Source of the DNA: CAVUMR01 sp963742715
GTDB lineage: Bacteria; Actinomycetota; Actinomycetes; Mycobacteriales; Micromonosporaceae
Reading direction: 5' to 3'
DNA length: 64,000 bases
Assembly (NCBI GenBank): GCA_963742715.1
Contig: CAVUMR010000002.1
Coordinates: 1,426,001 to 1,490,000, forward strand
This document shows positions 55,001 to 63,078 of this stretch, piece after piece. A program made the position numbers and the translations under genes. Below the pieces are notes generated by a model. The model saw only the letters and a program-made list of their open reading frames with translations, was not told where the DNA came from and made no database searches. Within the stretch, counting starts at the first letter, position 1; every line of letters begins with the position of its first letter.

Positions 55001-57957
55001 AGACGCCGCAGGCCGTCCTCGACCTGATGATCGGGGAGTCGGCCGACGGTGCCCTGATCTGGACGTGGGACGCGGCCGAGGCGGCGTTTCCGCCCGGGGT
55101 ACTCGACGCGATGTTCGCCGCCTTCGGTGAGCTGCTCGAGCGGCTCGGGTCCGACGTACCGTCCTGGACCGACACGTCGCGGGTGCTCACCCCGCCGGAC
55201 CAGGTCGCCCGGCATGCCCGGAGCAACGACACCGCCGGCGAGCTGCCGGGAGGGCGGATCGAGGACGGCTTCCTCCGGCAGGCGGTACCGCGGGCGATGC
55301 AGACCGCGGTGGTGAGCGGACTGCGCCGGCTGAGCTACGACGAGGTACTGCGCCGCTCCGAAGGGGTCCGCCAGCAGCTGCTGCGGTTGGGGGTACAGCC
55401 CGGAGAGATCGTCGCCGTGGTCGCGCGCAAGGGCTGGGAGCAGCTGGTTTCGACGGTCGCGATCCTCCGCGCCGGAGGTACCTACCTTCCGCTCGACCCG
55501 GAGTGGCCGAGCGACCGGCTCGCCGCCCTGCTGACCACCTGCCGGGTACGCGTGGTGCTGACCCAGTCCCCGGTCGAGCCGAAGGTGAGCTGGCCGTCGG
55601 GGCTCGACCTCATCAAGGTCGACCTGCTGCCCGCCCCGCCGCGGTCGGCCATGATGTCCGGCGGGCACGCGGACGCGCCATCGCCGGCGCCGGATCCGGA
55701 CGCCCTGGCGCTGGTGATCTTCACGTCCGGCTCGACCGGACTCCCGAAGGGCGTCATGCTCAGTCACTCGGGCCTGCTCAACACGGTGTCCGACCTCAAC
55801 GAGCGGTTCGGAGTCGGGCCGGCCGACCGGGTACTCGCGCTGTCCGCCCTGTGGTTCGACCTCTCCGTGTACGACCTGTTCGGGATTCTCGGCGCCGGTG
55901 GCCGGGTTGTCTTCCCGACTCCGGCAGACGTACGGGAGCCGGCCGCGTGGCTGCGGCTGATGCGACAAGAAGGCATCACGGTGTGGAACTCGGTGCCCGC
56001 CCTGATGGAGATGCTCGTCAACTACCTCGAAAACAGCACGGTAGGCAGCACGGCCGAGGGTTCGGCGGAGAGTCTGGCCGACTGCCCGCTGCGGCTGGTC
56101 CTGCTCAGCGGCGACTTCATTCCGGTACGGCTGCCCGACCGCATCCGCCGCATCTGGCCGGACGCGCGGGTGGTCAGCCTCGGCGGCGCGACCGAGGTCT
56201 CGATCTGGAGCGTCATGCACCAGATCGACGAGGTCTCCCCGGCATGGACGAGCATCCCGTACGGTCGCGCCCTGAAGAACCAGACCATCGACGTGCTCGA
56301 CCAGGACCTGGCGACGCGCCCGGACTGGGTACCGGGGGAGATCTGCATCGGCGGCGCCGGTCTGGCCACCGGGTACCTGCAGGATCCGGCGACGACCGCG
56401 GCGAAGTTCGTGACCCACCCGGAAACCGGGGAGCGGCTGTACCGGACCGGAGACGTCGGTCGATGGCGACCCGAGGGCGAGATCGAGATCCTCGGTCGGG
56501 ACGACTTCCAGGTGAAGATCCACGGCTTCCGGATCGAGCTCGGCGAGATCGAAGCGGCGTTGGCGAGCCACCCGGACGTGACCCAGGCCGTGACGGTCGT
56601 ACCGTCCCGGGAGAACCCGCGGCTGGTGTCGTACGTGCTCCCGCGGCGGACGGACCGGAGCGGCTCCGCCGAGCGGCTCGACGAGCTCGACGTCGTCGAT
56701 TTCAGGTTGCGCAACCACGGGCGCCGGAGCGAGACCGGTACGAGCATCTCCCTCCCGGGAGCGGTGCGGGACGCGGACGCGGACGCGCGACGGTCGGAGC
56801 GCATCTTCTCCGAGCGCGTGGTGACGCGGGAGCAGCTCGGTTCGCTACTCGCCAGCCTGACCGGGGTGGCCCGGGACGACCATCCGCTGCCGAAGTTCCG
56901 CTATCCGTCGGCCGGCTCGCTGTACCCGGTGCAGGTCTACCTGCACGCGAAGGACGGCGCCATCGAGGGGCTCGCGGCCGGGGTCTACTACCACGATCGG
57001 GACAGCCACTCGCTTACTCTGCTGACGCCGGACGCCCCGCTGAGCGGGGACGCCAGGGTCGACCGGAGCATTCACACGCCCGTCAACCAGCCGGTGTTCG
57101 ACAGTGCCGCCTTCTCCATCTTTCTGATCGCGCAGGACACGGCGATCCAGCCGGTGTACGGGGACCGCTCCAGAGACTTCTGCCTGCTGGAAGCCGGGTA
57201 CATGGGGCAGCTGCTGATGCAGACGGCGCCGGAGGTCGGCGTCGGGTTGTGCCCGGTGGGCTACCTCGACTTCGACCCGATCGCGCCGTACTTCCGGCTC
57301 GAGGACAGCCACTGGCTGGTCCACTCCTTCCTGGGCGGGGCCACCGGTCGGATCAGTCCCGAGCGGCTCGTCGACGAACTGTTCGACACCGCGCGTCGTA
57401 CCCTGCCCGCGCACATGGTCCCCGCCGCGATCGAGATCCTCGACGAGCTCCCGCTCACGTCCACCGGCAAAGTCGATCTCCGGGCTCTTCAACGCCGTGC
57501 CATCGCCGCGTCGGAGGAGACCGCCGCGCCGCAGGAGACCGCCGGTGCTGGCGGGACCGCCGCGCCGGCAGGGCCGACCGGGCCTGCTGCGACCGCCGGG
57601 CCGACTGCGACCGCCGGACCAGCTGGGACGACCGGACCTGCCGGGACAAGCGAGCCTGCTGGGACGACCGGGCCTGGTGAGACGACCGGGCCTGGTGAGA
57701 CCACCGGGCCTGGTGAGACGGCGCGCCGGATAGCCGAGATCATGGCGCGAATCCTCAAGCGGGACACCGTCGCCGCCGACGACAATTTCCTCGCCCTGAA
57801 CGGGAACTCGCTCATGGCGGCGCAGCTCGTCGCCTCGGTACACGCGGTGTTCGGCGTGACCGTGCCGCTCCGTACCATCTTCGAGCGCCCGACCCCCCGC
57901 GACCTGGCCGAGGCGGTGGACGCGGCGCGGGAGGACCGGTCGAAGGGTCCGGCCTAG
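52099..57957 (+). CDS. P3: NRPS A(Gly)-PCP-Cy-A(Cys)-Ox-PCP, thiazole-forming
   Basis: This 1952-residue protein starts at ATG 52099. A1 covers 1-500 (TSGSTGKPKG near 157); the pocket reads D-I-L-Q-L-G-L-I-W, the classic glycine code. PCP1 has Ser537. A heterocyclisation domain (588-1018) has DGTMFD, the DxxxxD motif, in place of HHxxxDG. A2 (1053-1518) pocket reads D-L-Y-N-L-S-L-I-W, the classic cysteine code. Inserted in A2, about 1523-1771, is a McbC/SagB-type flavin oxidase (FRYPSAGSLYPVQVYLH, CLLEAGYMGQLLMQ, VGLCPVGYLD). The A-domain end follows (TSTGKVDLRALQ), then a repetitive Gly-Thr-Pro linker and PCP2 (NGNS, Ser1904). Together these should build a glycyl-thiazole. The protein has neither a starting C domain nor a thioesterase, so it needs partners on both sides; P1 and P2 fit. 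The layout recalls EpoB and MtaD. Confidence 0.94.
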   Translation: MSPTYLDAFAKLARSNPRKLAVVDAAGQELTYGELDERSDQLAQELIAAGATRDSCVGVHLGRDVSLLVGLLGVNKSGAAYLPLDPSYPGKRLELMLGLSEARVLVTHRGSEDQLDGFHGKRVLVPELATAGPAAAPGRSEAAGRRVDPAALAYVIFTSGSTGKPKGVMVDHRCLSAFFAAMDDVLGPGTDRTWLATTSMCFDISGLELLYPLSRGGTVLLAAGATPADVTAALRRPVTHFQCTPSFASALVEDGTARQALAGLECMLVGGETLPGGLATTLRSVVTGRLLNLYGPTETTIWSTWHEVDDTRPVPIGRPLSNTRAWVVDQTGRPTTNGDANELLIGGESVARGYWRLPTLTGEKFVSAPDGNGLAYRTGDVVRLDPSGVLHFVGRRDQQVKIRGHRIELGEVEAVLAEHPRIAQAAVVAHGTEDKRLVAYVVGSGDGVPPAVELREFLAPRLPEAAIPSVVVPLDRFPLTPNGKVDRGALPAPEVTRPAGTPPASPVEEQLAALWCRELGVDSVGRDEGFLDLGGDSLMVMRLIPRIREATGVELSVRGFFEAKTLAGLAQAIAGNGSGGATEDAWPVLVPDPARRYDPFPLNEVQQAYWMGRSEEYELGGFSMHGYVELEFPPFDLDRVNAALNQLIARHELMRAVVLPDGNQRILQQVPDYRIPGTDLRGLDASTVESTLEAERSRMSHQVLDLEQWPLFELRAYRLEDRIRVLVSMDGTMFDASSVSIVVHELHSLLQQPRRDLPPLEVSFRDYVLAEQRHVESPSYGRSLDYWKDRLRTLPSAPELPTVPVMEPRTRFTRRRAALPPATWAALRHQAARQGVTPSGLLLATYAEVLAAWSRHPRFTINVTLYNRLPVHPGVNDIVGDFTSLILLATDGSRTRPFVDRARETQQQLWADLDHRQVSGIRVLRELAKTRPTDKALAPVVFTSTLGGGALAMAGHGAVPQEIYGVTQTPQAVLDLMIGESADGALIWTWDAAEAAFPPGVLDAMFAAFGELLERLGSDVPSWTDTSRVLTPPDQVARHARSNDTAGELPGGRIEDGFLRQAVPRAMQTAVVSGLRRLSYDEVLRRSEGVRQQLLRLGVQPGEIVAVVARKGWEQLVSTVAILRAGGTYLPLDPEWPSDRLAALLTTCRVRVVLTQSPVEPKVSWPSGLDLIKVDLLPAPPRSAMMSGGHADAPSPAPDPDALALVIFTSGSTGLPKGVMLSHSGLLNTVSDLNERFGVGPADRVLALSALWFDLSVYDLFGILGAGGRVVFPTPADVREPAAWLRLMRQEGITVWNSVPALMEMLVNYLENSTVGSTAEGSAESLADCPLRLVLLSGDFIPVRLPDRIRRIWPDARVVSLGGATEVSIWSVMHQIDEVSPAWTSIPYGRALKNQTIDVLDQDLATRPDWVPGEICIGGAGLATGYLQDPATTAAKFVTHPETGERLYRTGDVGRWRPEGEIEILGRDDFQVKIHGFRIELGEIEAALASHPDVTQAVTVVPSRENPRLVSYVLPRRTDRSGSAERLDELDVVDFRLRNHGRRSETGTSISLPGAVRDADADARRSERIFSERVVTREQLGSLLASLTGVARDDHPLPKFRYPSAGSLYPVQVYLHAKDGAIEGLAAGVYYHDRDSHSLTLLTPDAPLSGDARVDRSIHTPVNQPVFDSAAFSIFLIAQDTAIQPVYGDRSRDFCLLEAGYMGQLLMQTAPEVGVGLCPVGYLDFDPIAPYFRLEDSHWLVHSFLGGATGRISPERLVDELFDTARRTLPAHMVPAAIEILDELPLTSTGKVDLRALQRRAIAASEETAAPQETAGAGGTAAPAGPTGPAATAGPTATAGPAGTTGPAGTSEPAGTTGPGETTGPGETTGPGETARRIAEIMARILKRDTVAADDNFLALNGNSLMAAQLVASVHAVFGVTVPLRTIFERPTPRDLAEAVDAAREDRSKGPA
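57590..57720 (+). repeat. Tandem-repeat linker before the last PCP of P3
   Basis: Degenerate 15-18 bp units ending in three near-exact copies of ACCGGGCCTGGTGAGACG encode a TTGPGE-type linker between the oxidase-bearing A domain and the final carrier domain. Confidence 0.8.
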
Positions 57958-57977
57958 GGCAGCCGGGCTGACTGCCC
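57957..57977 (+). terminator. Weak hairpin after P3
   Basis: GGGCAG and CTGCCC (6-bp stem, 9-base loop) follow the P3 stop immediately, between it and the convergent DUF4396 gene. No T-tract. Confidence 0.3.
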
Positions 57978-57991
57978 GCTGTAGCACCAGG

Positions 57992-58498
57992 TCAGTGGGT
58001 GTGGTGGTACCGGTGTACGACCGCGTGGCCCTTGCCGCGGGAGATCATCCACCGGTTGACGGGCGTGGTGAGCAGGAACGCGACCACCAGTGAGCCGGCC
58101 AGCGTCGCCCAGAACAGCACGCTGGTCAGTCCGGCGTCCATGGCTCCCGGGACGGCGACGATGACGGTGTTGTCGAGCAGCTCCATGATCGCGATGGACA
58201 CGGTGTCGGCGGCCAGCGCGATGGTGAACGCTCCGCGCAGGTCGACGCCGGCGCGCAGTACGCCACGCATGGTGAGCCCGTAGCCGAATACGAACGCCAG
58301 CGCGATCGACAACACTACGGTCGCGGCGTTGTGCAGTCCGAACGCGGTGCCGATGACCATGCCCAGCACTTCACCGATCGCGCAGCCGGTGAGGCAGTGC
58401 AGGGTGGCCTGCGCCGCCACGGCCCAGGTCGTCGTGGCGCCGCTCGGCTGAGTGGCGTGAGCCGCCGCTCCGTCAGGGGTTGCCTGGTCATGCATGTC
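57992..58498 (-). CDS. DUF4396 membrane protein, probably copper-linked
   Basis: ATG 58498 (MHDQATPDG) gives a 168-residue protein with about four hydrophobic segments. Conserved features are LTGCAIGEVLGMVIG, FGYGLTMRGVLRAG, LAADTVSIAIMELLDN and the end PVNRWMISRGKGHAVVH followed by a His-rich tail. These match DUF4396 proteins, which often sit near copper or heavy-metal genes. A CsoR-like palindrome lies 26-42 bases upstream of the start, so copper induction is likely. The frame is open to 58708 but crosses the operator, so the shorter start is preferred. The function is unknown. Confidence 0.78.
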   Translation of the reverse strand, partial: DMHDQATPDGAAAHATQPSGATTTWAVAAQATLHCLTGCAIGEVLGMVIGTAFGLHNAATVVLSIALAFVFGYGLTMRGVLRAGVDLRGAFTIALAADTVSIAIMELLDNTVIVAVPGAMDAGLTSVLFWATLAGSLVVAFLLTTPVNRWMISRGKGHAVVHRYHHTH

Positions 58499-58523
58499 GA
58501 GCCTCCTCAGCGCCCTTTCCACT

Positions 58524-58540
58524 ATACCCCCATGGGGTAT
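58524..58540 (-). promoter_or_regulatory. CsoR-like copper operator
   Basis: ATACCCC-CAT-GGGGTAT is a 7-bp inverted repeat with a 3-base spacer and matches the ATACCCC/GGGGTAT pattern of CsoR operators. It sits in the promoter position of the DUF4396 gene. Confidence 0.7.
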
Positions 58541-58676
58541 CCGTGAAGAACGGCGCCGCCGGCCCGGGTCTCGGGTCGGCTCGTCGGGATCCCGCCGCCC
58601 CAGCTGCGCGTCAGCGGGCTGGAACAGCTCGACCGGGGTGCCGGAGGCATCGTCCAGCAGCGGAGCCGCGCTGTCG

Positions 58677-59192
58677 TTACGATCGCGGACGTTCCTTGAT
58701 CCCGGCATCGAGCAGCCGGATCACCTCGGCGATGCGTTGGGCCCGTTTCTCCGGGCTGCGCTTCGTGGCGTCGATCCAGCGGAGGTACGCCCGGCGGTAG
58801 AACTGGGCGAGGGCGTCGAAGAACGCCGCGGCGGCGGGGTTGGCGTCCAACGCGGCGGCGAGGTCGTCGGCCAGGTCGTCGCGCTGCGGCCCCTCCGGGG
58901 CGAGCTCCACCGTGACCAGGTCACCGATCGCGACGCCGTGACAGTCGCGCAACCAGGCCGGGCCGAGGCTGAAGCCGCGCTGGTCGCCGTCGGTTTCGAT
59001 GACGGCCCGGAGGCCCTTGCCGTTGATCGTCCCGGTGACGTGGTGTCGCGGCTTCGGGTGCCAGACCCGGTCGGGGTCGAACGGAACGGGGACGAATGCC
59101 CGGCCCCGGCTGCCGCGGGCGAGGGTGGCGGTGAAGCGTTGCGGCTGCACCCGCCGATCCTCGCACGTAACCCACGCCGGGTCGGGCGGCAC
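58677..59192 (-). CDS. YdeI/OmdA-family (DUF1905 plus YdeI) protein
   Basis: The protein has up to 171 residues. The N-terminal half is a DUF1905 beta-barrel (FTATLARGSRGRAFVPVPFD, TGTINGKGLRAVIE, GFSLGPAWLRDCHGVAIGD). The C-terminal half carries the YdeI/OmpD-associated helix motif (AAFFDALAQFYRRAYLRWIDATKR, EKRAQRIAEVIRLL). The start is uncertain; a GTG at 59150 (VQPQRFTATL) fits the domain better than 59192. Members are small cytosolic proteins of unclear role. No functional link to neighbours is visible. Confidence 0.8.
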   Translation of the reverse strand: MPPDPAWVTCEDRRVQPQRFTATLARGSRGRAFVPVPFDPDRVWHPKPRHHVTGTINGKGLRAVIETDGDQRGFSLGPAWLRDCHGVAIGDLVTVELAPEGPQRDDLADDLAAALDANPAAAAFFDALAQFYRRAYLRWIDATKRSPEKRAQRIAEVIRLLDAGIKERPRS

Positions 59193-59287
59193 CGCTCCGA
59201 CCCTAATAACGTAGCAACGATCTTGCCGTCGCGGTATCGGGCGTGTGACCGAGTGTGCAGGTCAGCGGGCTTGGTTAGGTTCGCCGA

Positions 59288-60208
59288 ATGTCTACAGTTG
59301 CGATCACGGCGGACGTTGCGGGCACCTGGACCCTCGGCGACCGGACCGTCAACCGGATCGGGTTCGGCACCAAACGCCTCACCGGCAGCGGTGCCTTCGA
59401 CCTGGACGTCGCGCGCGACCGTGACCGGGTCATCCGCGTGCTGCGCCGCGCTGTCGAGCTCGGCGTGAACCACCTCGACACCGCCGCGTTCTATCCGACG
59501 TACGCGCACGCCCAACGGATGACGGACCTCCACTGGGCGAACAGACTGATCCGCGAGGCGCTCGCCCCGTACCCCGACGAGCTGGTCATCGCCACGAAGG
59601 TCGGGCCGGGCCGGGACGCGTCCGGCCGGTGGCAGGTGCTCGCCCGACCGGACCAGCTGCGTGCCCAGGTCGAGGAGAACCTGCGCGACCTCGGCCGCGA
59701 CCACCTGGACGTGGTGAACCTGCGCCAGTCCGGCCTCGATTCGATCGCCGAACACTTCGGTGTACTCGCGGAGCTGCGCGACGCCGGCCTCATCCGCCAC
59801 CTGGGCGTGTCGAACGTACGACCGCATCTGCTCGCGCAGGCCCAGGAGATCGCGCCGGTCGTGTGCGTGCAGAACAGGTACGGCGTCGACTTCGGCCGCG
59901 TCAACGACGAGCTGCTGCGTACCTGCGGCGAGCAGGGCATCGCGTTCGTGCCCTTCTTCTCGCTCGCCACGACCGGCCGCGAGACCGGCGGCGTCACGGA
60001 CAACGACGCGGTACGCGCCATCGCACGCTCGTACGGGGCGACCCCGGCGCAGGTCCGGATCGCCTGGACGCTCAGTCGCGGACCACACGTACTGGCCATC
60101 CCCGGTACCGGCAACCCGGATCACCTGGCCGAGAACGTCACCGCCGGGGCGCTCCGGCTCTCCGCCGACGATCTGTCCACTCTCGACGAAGTGACCAGTC
60201 GGGATTAG
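59288..60208 (+). CDS. Aldo/keto reductase
   Basis: This 306-residue AKR-superfamily oxidoreductase is NADPH-dependent by family. Catalytic residues are visible: Asp in GVNHLDTAAFYP with Tyr, and Lys in VIATKVGPG. The usual catalytic His position reads Asn in DVVNLRQSGLDS. The C-terminal cofactor region is HVLAIPGTGNPDHLAENV. This variant is common in actinobacterial AKRs. It converges with the ATP-grasp gene across 12 bp and is not obviously part of the peptide pathway. Confidence 0.88.
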   Translation: MSTVAITADVAGTWTLGDRTVNRIGFGTKRLTGSGAFDLDVARDRDRVIRVLRRAVELGVNHLDTAAFYPTYAHAQRMTDLHWANRLIREALAPYPDELVIATKVGPGRDASGRWQVLARPDQLRAQVEENLRDLGRDHLDVVNLRQSGLDSIAEHFGVLAELRDAGLIRHLGVSNVRPHLLAQAQEIAPVVCVQNRYGVDFGRVNDELLRTCGEQGIAFVPFFSLATTGRETGGVTDNDAVRAIARSYGATPAQVRIAWTLSRGPHVLAIPGTGNPDHLAENVTAGALRLSADDLSTLDEVTSRD

Positions 60209-60220
60209 CGCCGCCCGGCC

Positions 60221-61471
60221 CTACTGGACCGTTTCGATGGTGACCGTCTCGTTGAGCTCGTGGGCCAGCTGGATGGTCTCCTCTTCGGTCTCAGCGCCGT
60301 ACACGACGAAGAAGCACCAGACCGACGGGTGGGCGAGCGTGATCGGCGCGCCCACCGGCCGCAGCGGCTCGACCGAGAGGATGTTGGGGCGGGCCTGGAG
60401 CTCCTCGATGTCGGGCAGCTTGGTGATCGTGCCGGACCGGGCCGGGACGATGTTGAGCCAGCCGACGTACGGGAACGGCGGTTCCTTCCAGCCGAGGCGG
60501 TCCCGCGACCCGTCGAGCGTCTCCTCGGCCCACAGGGCGTTGAGGTTCGGGCCGTACTTCTCCCGTACCACCGGGATCGCGCCACCGCCGCCGGTGCGGG
60601 TGGCCACCTCGGAGAAGATCAGCTCGTCCGTACCGCGGGTGTGGAACATCTCGAGGTGCGTGATGCCACGCCGGATCCCCAGTGCCTTGTTGGCGCGTCG
60701 GTGCAGGTCCAGCGTTGCCGCGTACAGCTCGGTGTGGTCCCGCTCGGCCAGGATGTACGAGCCGTTGATCCCCTTGCCCTCGTTGAGCTCCAGCCGCGGG
60801 CAGAAGTACCGGGCGATGGAGAACAGCCACGGGTCCTGGCCCCGCCACACGGCGTCGATGTGGTACTCGTCGCCGCCGATGGACTCCTCCGCGACGAGTT
60901 GCCGGGACCTGATCCCGGCTGCGCCGTAGTCGAAGTCGCTCACCAGGCCGGTCAGCTCGGCGAGGTCGTGCACCCGGACGGTGGCGATCGTCGCCATGCC
61001 GTTGACCGGCTTGACCACCATCGGGAAGCCGACCTGCTCGGCGGTCTTCTCCAGGGCCGTGGCACTGTCGCGCGCGGTGATCGTCGCGTACCGGGCCACC
61101 CGCACGCCGGCGGCCGCCACCCGCGACTTCATGTACCGCTTGTCCCGGGCGCCGCTCATCCCGGTCAGTGCGCACGGGTCCACGCCGAGGCGCTGGCTCA
61201 GCAGGCTCGCGCCGTACTGGGCCTGTTCGTGGCTCGCCACGATGCGGTGTACCGGCCAGCCGGACAGTTCCAGGTCGACGCTGACCGCCGTCATCTCGTC
61301 GATCGAGTCGGTGGTCTCGACCTCGTAGACCTTGACCATCCGATCGAGCAGCTCGTCCGGCATCTCCTCCCAGGTCACATCGGACCGGTCGACGACGAGG
61401 ACCATCGACGCGCCGCGGTCGAGGAAGTGCCGGATCGGCTCCTCGTCCCACTTACAGAAGACGATGTTCAT
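60221..61471 (-). CDS. ATP-grasp carboxylate-amine ligase-like enzyme
   Basis: This 416-residue ATP-grasp protein shows a preATP-grasp N-terminus (MNIVFCKWDEEPIRHF), SGARDKRYMKSRVAAAGV, the ATP lysines in VGFPMVVKPVNGMATIATV, LVAEESIGGDEYHIDAVW and metal ligands in GITHLEMFHTRGTDELIFSEV followed by ATRTGG. Such enzymes join an acyl-phosphate to an amine, making dipeptides or amide-linked products. Its neighbour 15 bp upstream on the same strand is a branched-chain aminotransferase, and an amino-acid oxygenase diverges from that. A small amino-acid tailoring or dipeptide set is likely, but the substrates are unknown. Confidence 0.85.
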   Translation of the reverse strand: MNIVFCKWDEEPIRHFLDRGASMVLVVDRSDVTWEEMPDELLDRMVKVYEVETTDSIDEMTAVSVDLELSGWPVHRIVASHEQAQYGASLLSQRLGVDPCALTGMSGARDKRYMKSRVAAAGVRVARYATITARDSATALEKTAEQVGFPMVVKPVNGMATIATVRVHDLAELTGLVSDFDYGAAGIRSRQLVAEESIGGDEYHIDAVWRGQDPWLFSIARYFCPRLELNEGKGINGSYILAERDHTELYAATLDLHRRANKALGIRRGITHLEMFHTRGTDELIFSEVATRTGGGGAIPVVREKYGPNLNALWAEETLDGSRDRLGWKEPPFPYVGWLNIVPARSGTITKLPDIEELQARPNILSVEPLRPVGAPITLAHPSVWCFFVVYGAETEEETIQLAHELNETVTIETVQ

Positions 61472-61486
61472 GAGGCGATCCTTCTG

Positions 61487-62527
61487 TCACAGGTCGACGG
61501 GGTACAGCCAGCCCCGGTCATCGGGGACCCGGCCGAACTGGACGTCGAGGAGGTGATCGCGCAGCCGCGCGGTGACCGGACCGGTCCCGTCGCTCACCGG
61601 GTGGCGGCGACTGCCGTGGACGATGCCGGCGATGGGGGACACCACAGCCGCGGTCCCACAGCCGAACGCCTCCACCACCTGACCGCCCGGTTCGGTCAGC
61701 TCGGTCAGCGCCACCACTCGCTCCCGCACGGCGATGCCCTGCTCGCGGGCGACGTCGATCAACGACGCCCGGGTGTTGCCAGGCAGGATCGTGCCGGTCA
61801 GCGGCGGGGTGACCAGCTCCGGGGTGCCGTCGTCCCGGCGTACGACACAGAAGAAGTTCATCGCGCCGAGCTCTTCGATCCAGCAGCGGTGCACCGCGTC
61901 CAGCCACAGCGCCTCGGCGCAGCCGTGCTCCATCGCGTGCAGCTTGGCGACCATGGCGCCGGCGTAGTTGCCCGCCGACTTGACCTCGCCGGTGCCGCCC
62001 TGCACGGCCCGGACATGCTCCGGTGAGCACCACACGTCGATGGCGTCCGCGCCTTCGCGGTAGAAGTGGTCGACCGGCGAGGCGACGACCCCGAACGTGT
62101 ACTCGTCGGCCGGGCGTACCGCGAGAGCCGCCTCGGAGGCGAACATGAAGGGCCGCAGATACAGGCTCTGCCCGGGACCGCGGGGAACCGAGTCGCGGTC
62201 GGCGCGGACCAACGCCAGGCAGGCCTCGACGAAGGTCGCCGCGGGCAGTACCGGCATGGCAAGGCGCCGCGCACCGCGGCCGAACCGGTGCGCGTTGTCG
62301 ACCGGCCGGAACAGGGCGATCGAGCCGTCGGGCTGGCCGTACGCCTTGAGCCCCTCGAAGATGGCCTGGCCGTAGTGCAGCCCGAGCGCCGAGGGTGCCA
62401 CGCGCAGCGCGTCGTGCTCGGCGAGGCGTAGCTCCGACCACGAGCCGGACCGCCAGGTCGCCACGATCATGCTCGGGGTGAACTGAGCCCCGAACCCGAG
62501 CTGGGTCGCCGTGCCGGTCTCGAACAT
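61487..62527 (-). CDS. Branched-chain amino acid aminotransferase (IlvE-like)
   Basis: Start ATG 62527 (MFETGTATQLGFGAQFTPSM) gives 346 residues, a normal length; an ATG at 62584 is also open. It is a fold-type IV PLP enzyme: GLHYGQAIFEGLKAYGQPDG, RLAMPVLPAATF, SLYLRPFMFASEAALAVRPA, the PLP lysine in GEVKSAGNYAG, and LPGNTRASLIDVA with the phosphate-binding end. It interconverts branched-chain amino acids and 2-keto acids. Beside an NRPS it may make a keto acid or unusual amino acid for the pathway, for example for the acyl-ligase loading domain of P1; this is inference. It is probably cotranscribed with the ATP-grasp gene. Confidence 0.9.
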   Translation of the reverse strand: MFETGTATQLGFGAQFTPSMIVATWRSGSWSELRLAEHDALRVAPSALGLHYGQAIFEGLKAYGQPDGSIALFRPVDNAHRFGRGARRLAMPVLPAATFVEACLALVRADRDSVPRGPGQSLYLRPFMFASEAALAVRPADEYTFGVVASPVDHFYREGADAIDVWCSPEHVRAVQGGTGEVKSAGNYAGAMVAKLHAMEHGCAEALWLDAVHRCWIEELGAMNFFCVVRRDDGTPELVTPPLTGTILPGNTRASLIDVAREQGIAVRERVVALTELTEPGGQVVEAFGCGTAAVVSPIAGIVHGSRRHPVSDGTGPVTARLRDHLLDVQFGRVPDDRGWLYPVDL

Positions 62528-62584
62528 TCCGGTGATCGCCCTTCGTCGTTCGACCGGCCCGGTCGCCAGCCACTCGCCATCCAT

Positions 62585-63078
62585 GGATACGAAGCGGAAT
62601 GCGCGGCGCGCAATTGTAGATATTGACGCTACAGGCTCACTACAAACATCATTCCGACCGGCGCAGACAAGGATGACGGTGCTGAGTGATCAATGTCCCG
62701 ATTTGCTGATAGCTGTCGCGCCCTCGTGATCTGTGGGGATCGACAGCGCGAATGGGGACGCTATTCCAAGCACCGGCCCGGCAACGTAACACGGGCCGTT
62801 TGCCTCGGTCAACCGCGCCGCGCAGTCCGTACCGTCGGGTCCGGTACCTGCCGCCTTGGGCAGGTATGAAGGGCCGTTTTGCCTGCTTACCGGGGCTCGG
62901 GGTCGCGTTGACGGATCCGGGCGACGGATGTTAGCTTCGCCTACCGATGCGCCACTGCGAACGCGCGATCTTCGGTGACCCCATAAGAGGCAGCAACCGG
63001 GAATCCTTTCCCAGGCTTCTGAAGCCTGCGCCGTTTCAGGTCAAAGGAATGGCGATCCCTCAGGCGAAAGGACGATCA
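62585..63078 (+). promoter_or_regulatory. Divergent intergenic region with promoter and structured leader
   Basis: There is no gene in about 490 bases. TTGACG at 62908-62913 with TAGCTT about 18 bases later is a plausible promoter for the oxygenase gene. The leader from about 62940 has hairpins GGGAA-TCC-TTTCCC and AGGCTT-CTG-AAGCCT (63000-63028). Two copies of TCAGG-NN-AAAGGA follow, near 63036 and 63061; the second is the ribosome binding site. An in-frame ATG at 63049 directly follows the first copy. The leader may be regulatory RNA, but I cannot match it confidently to a known class. Confidence 0.4.

Noticed and set aside
63036..63078. Tandem glycine riboswitch called outright
   Set aside because: Only the 3' conserved string resembles the family, and the second copy doubles as the ribosome binding site. 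Kept only as a low-confidence finding.
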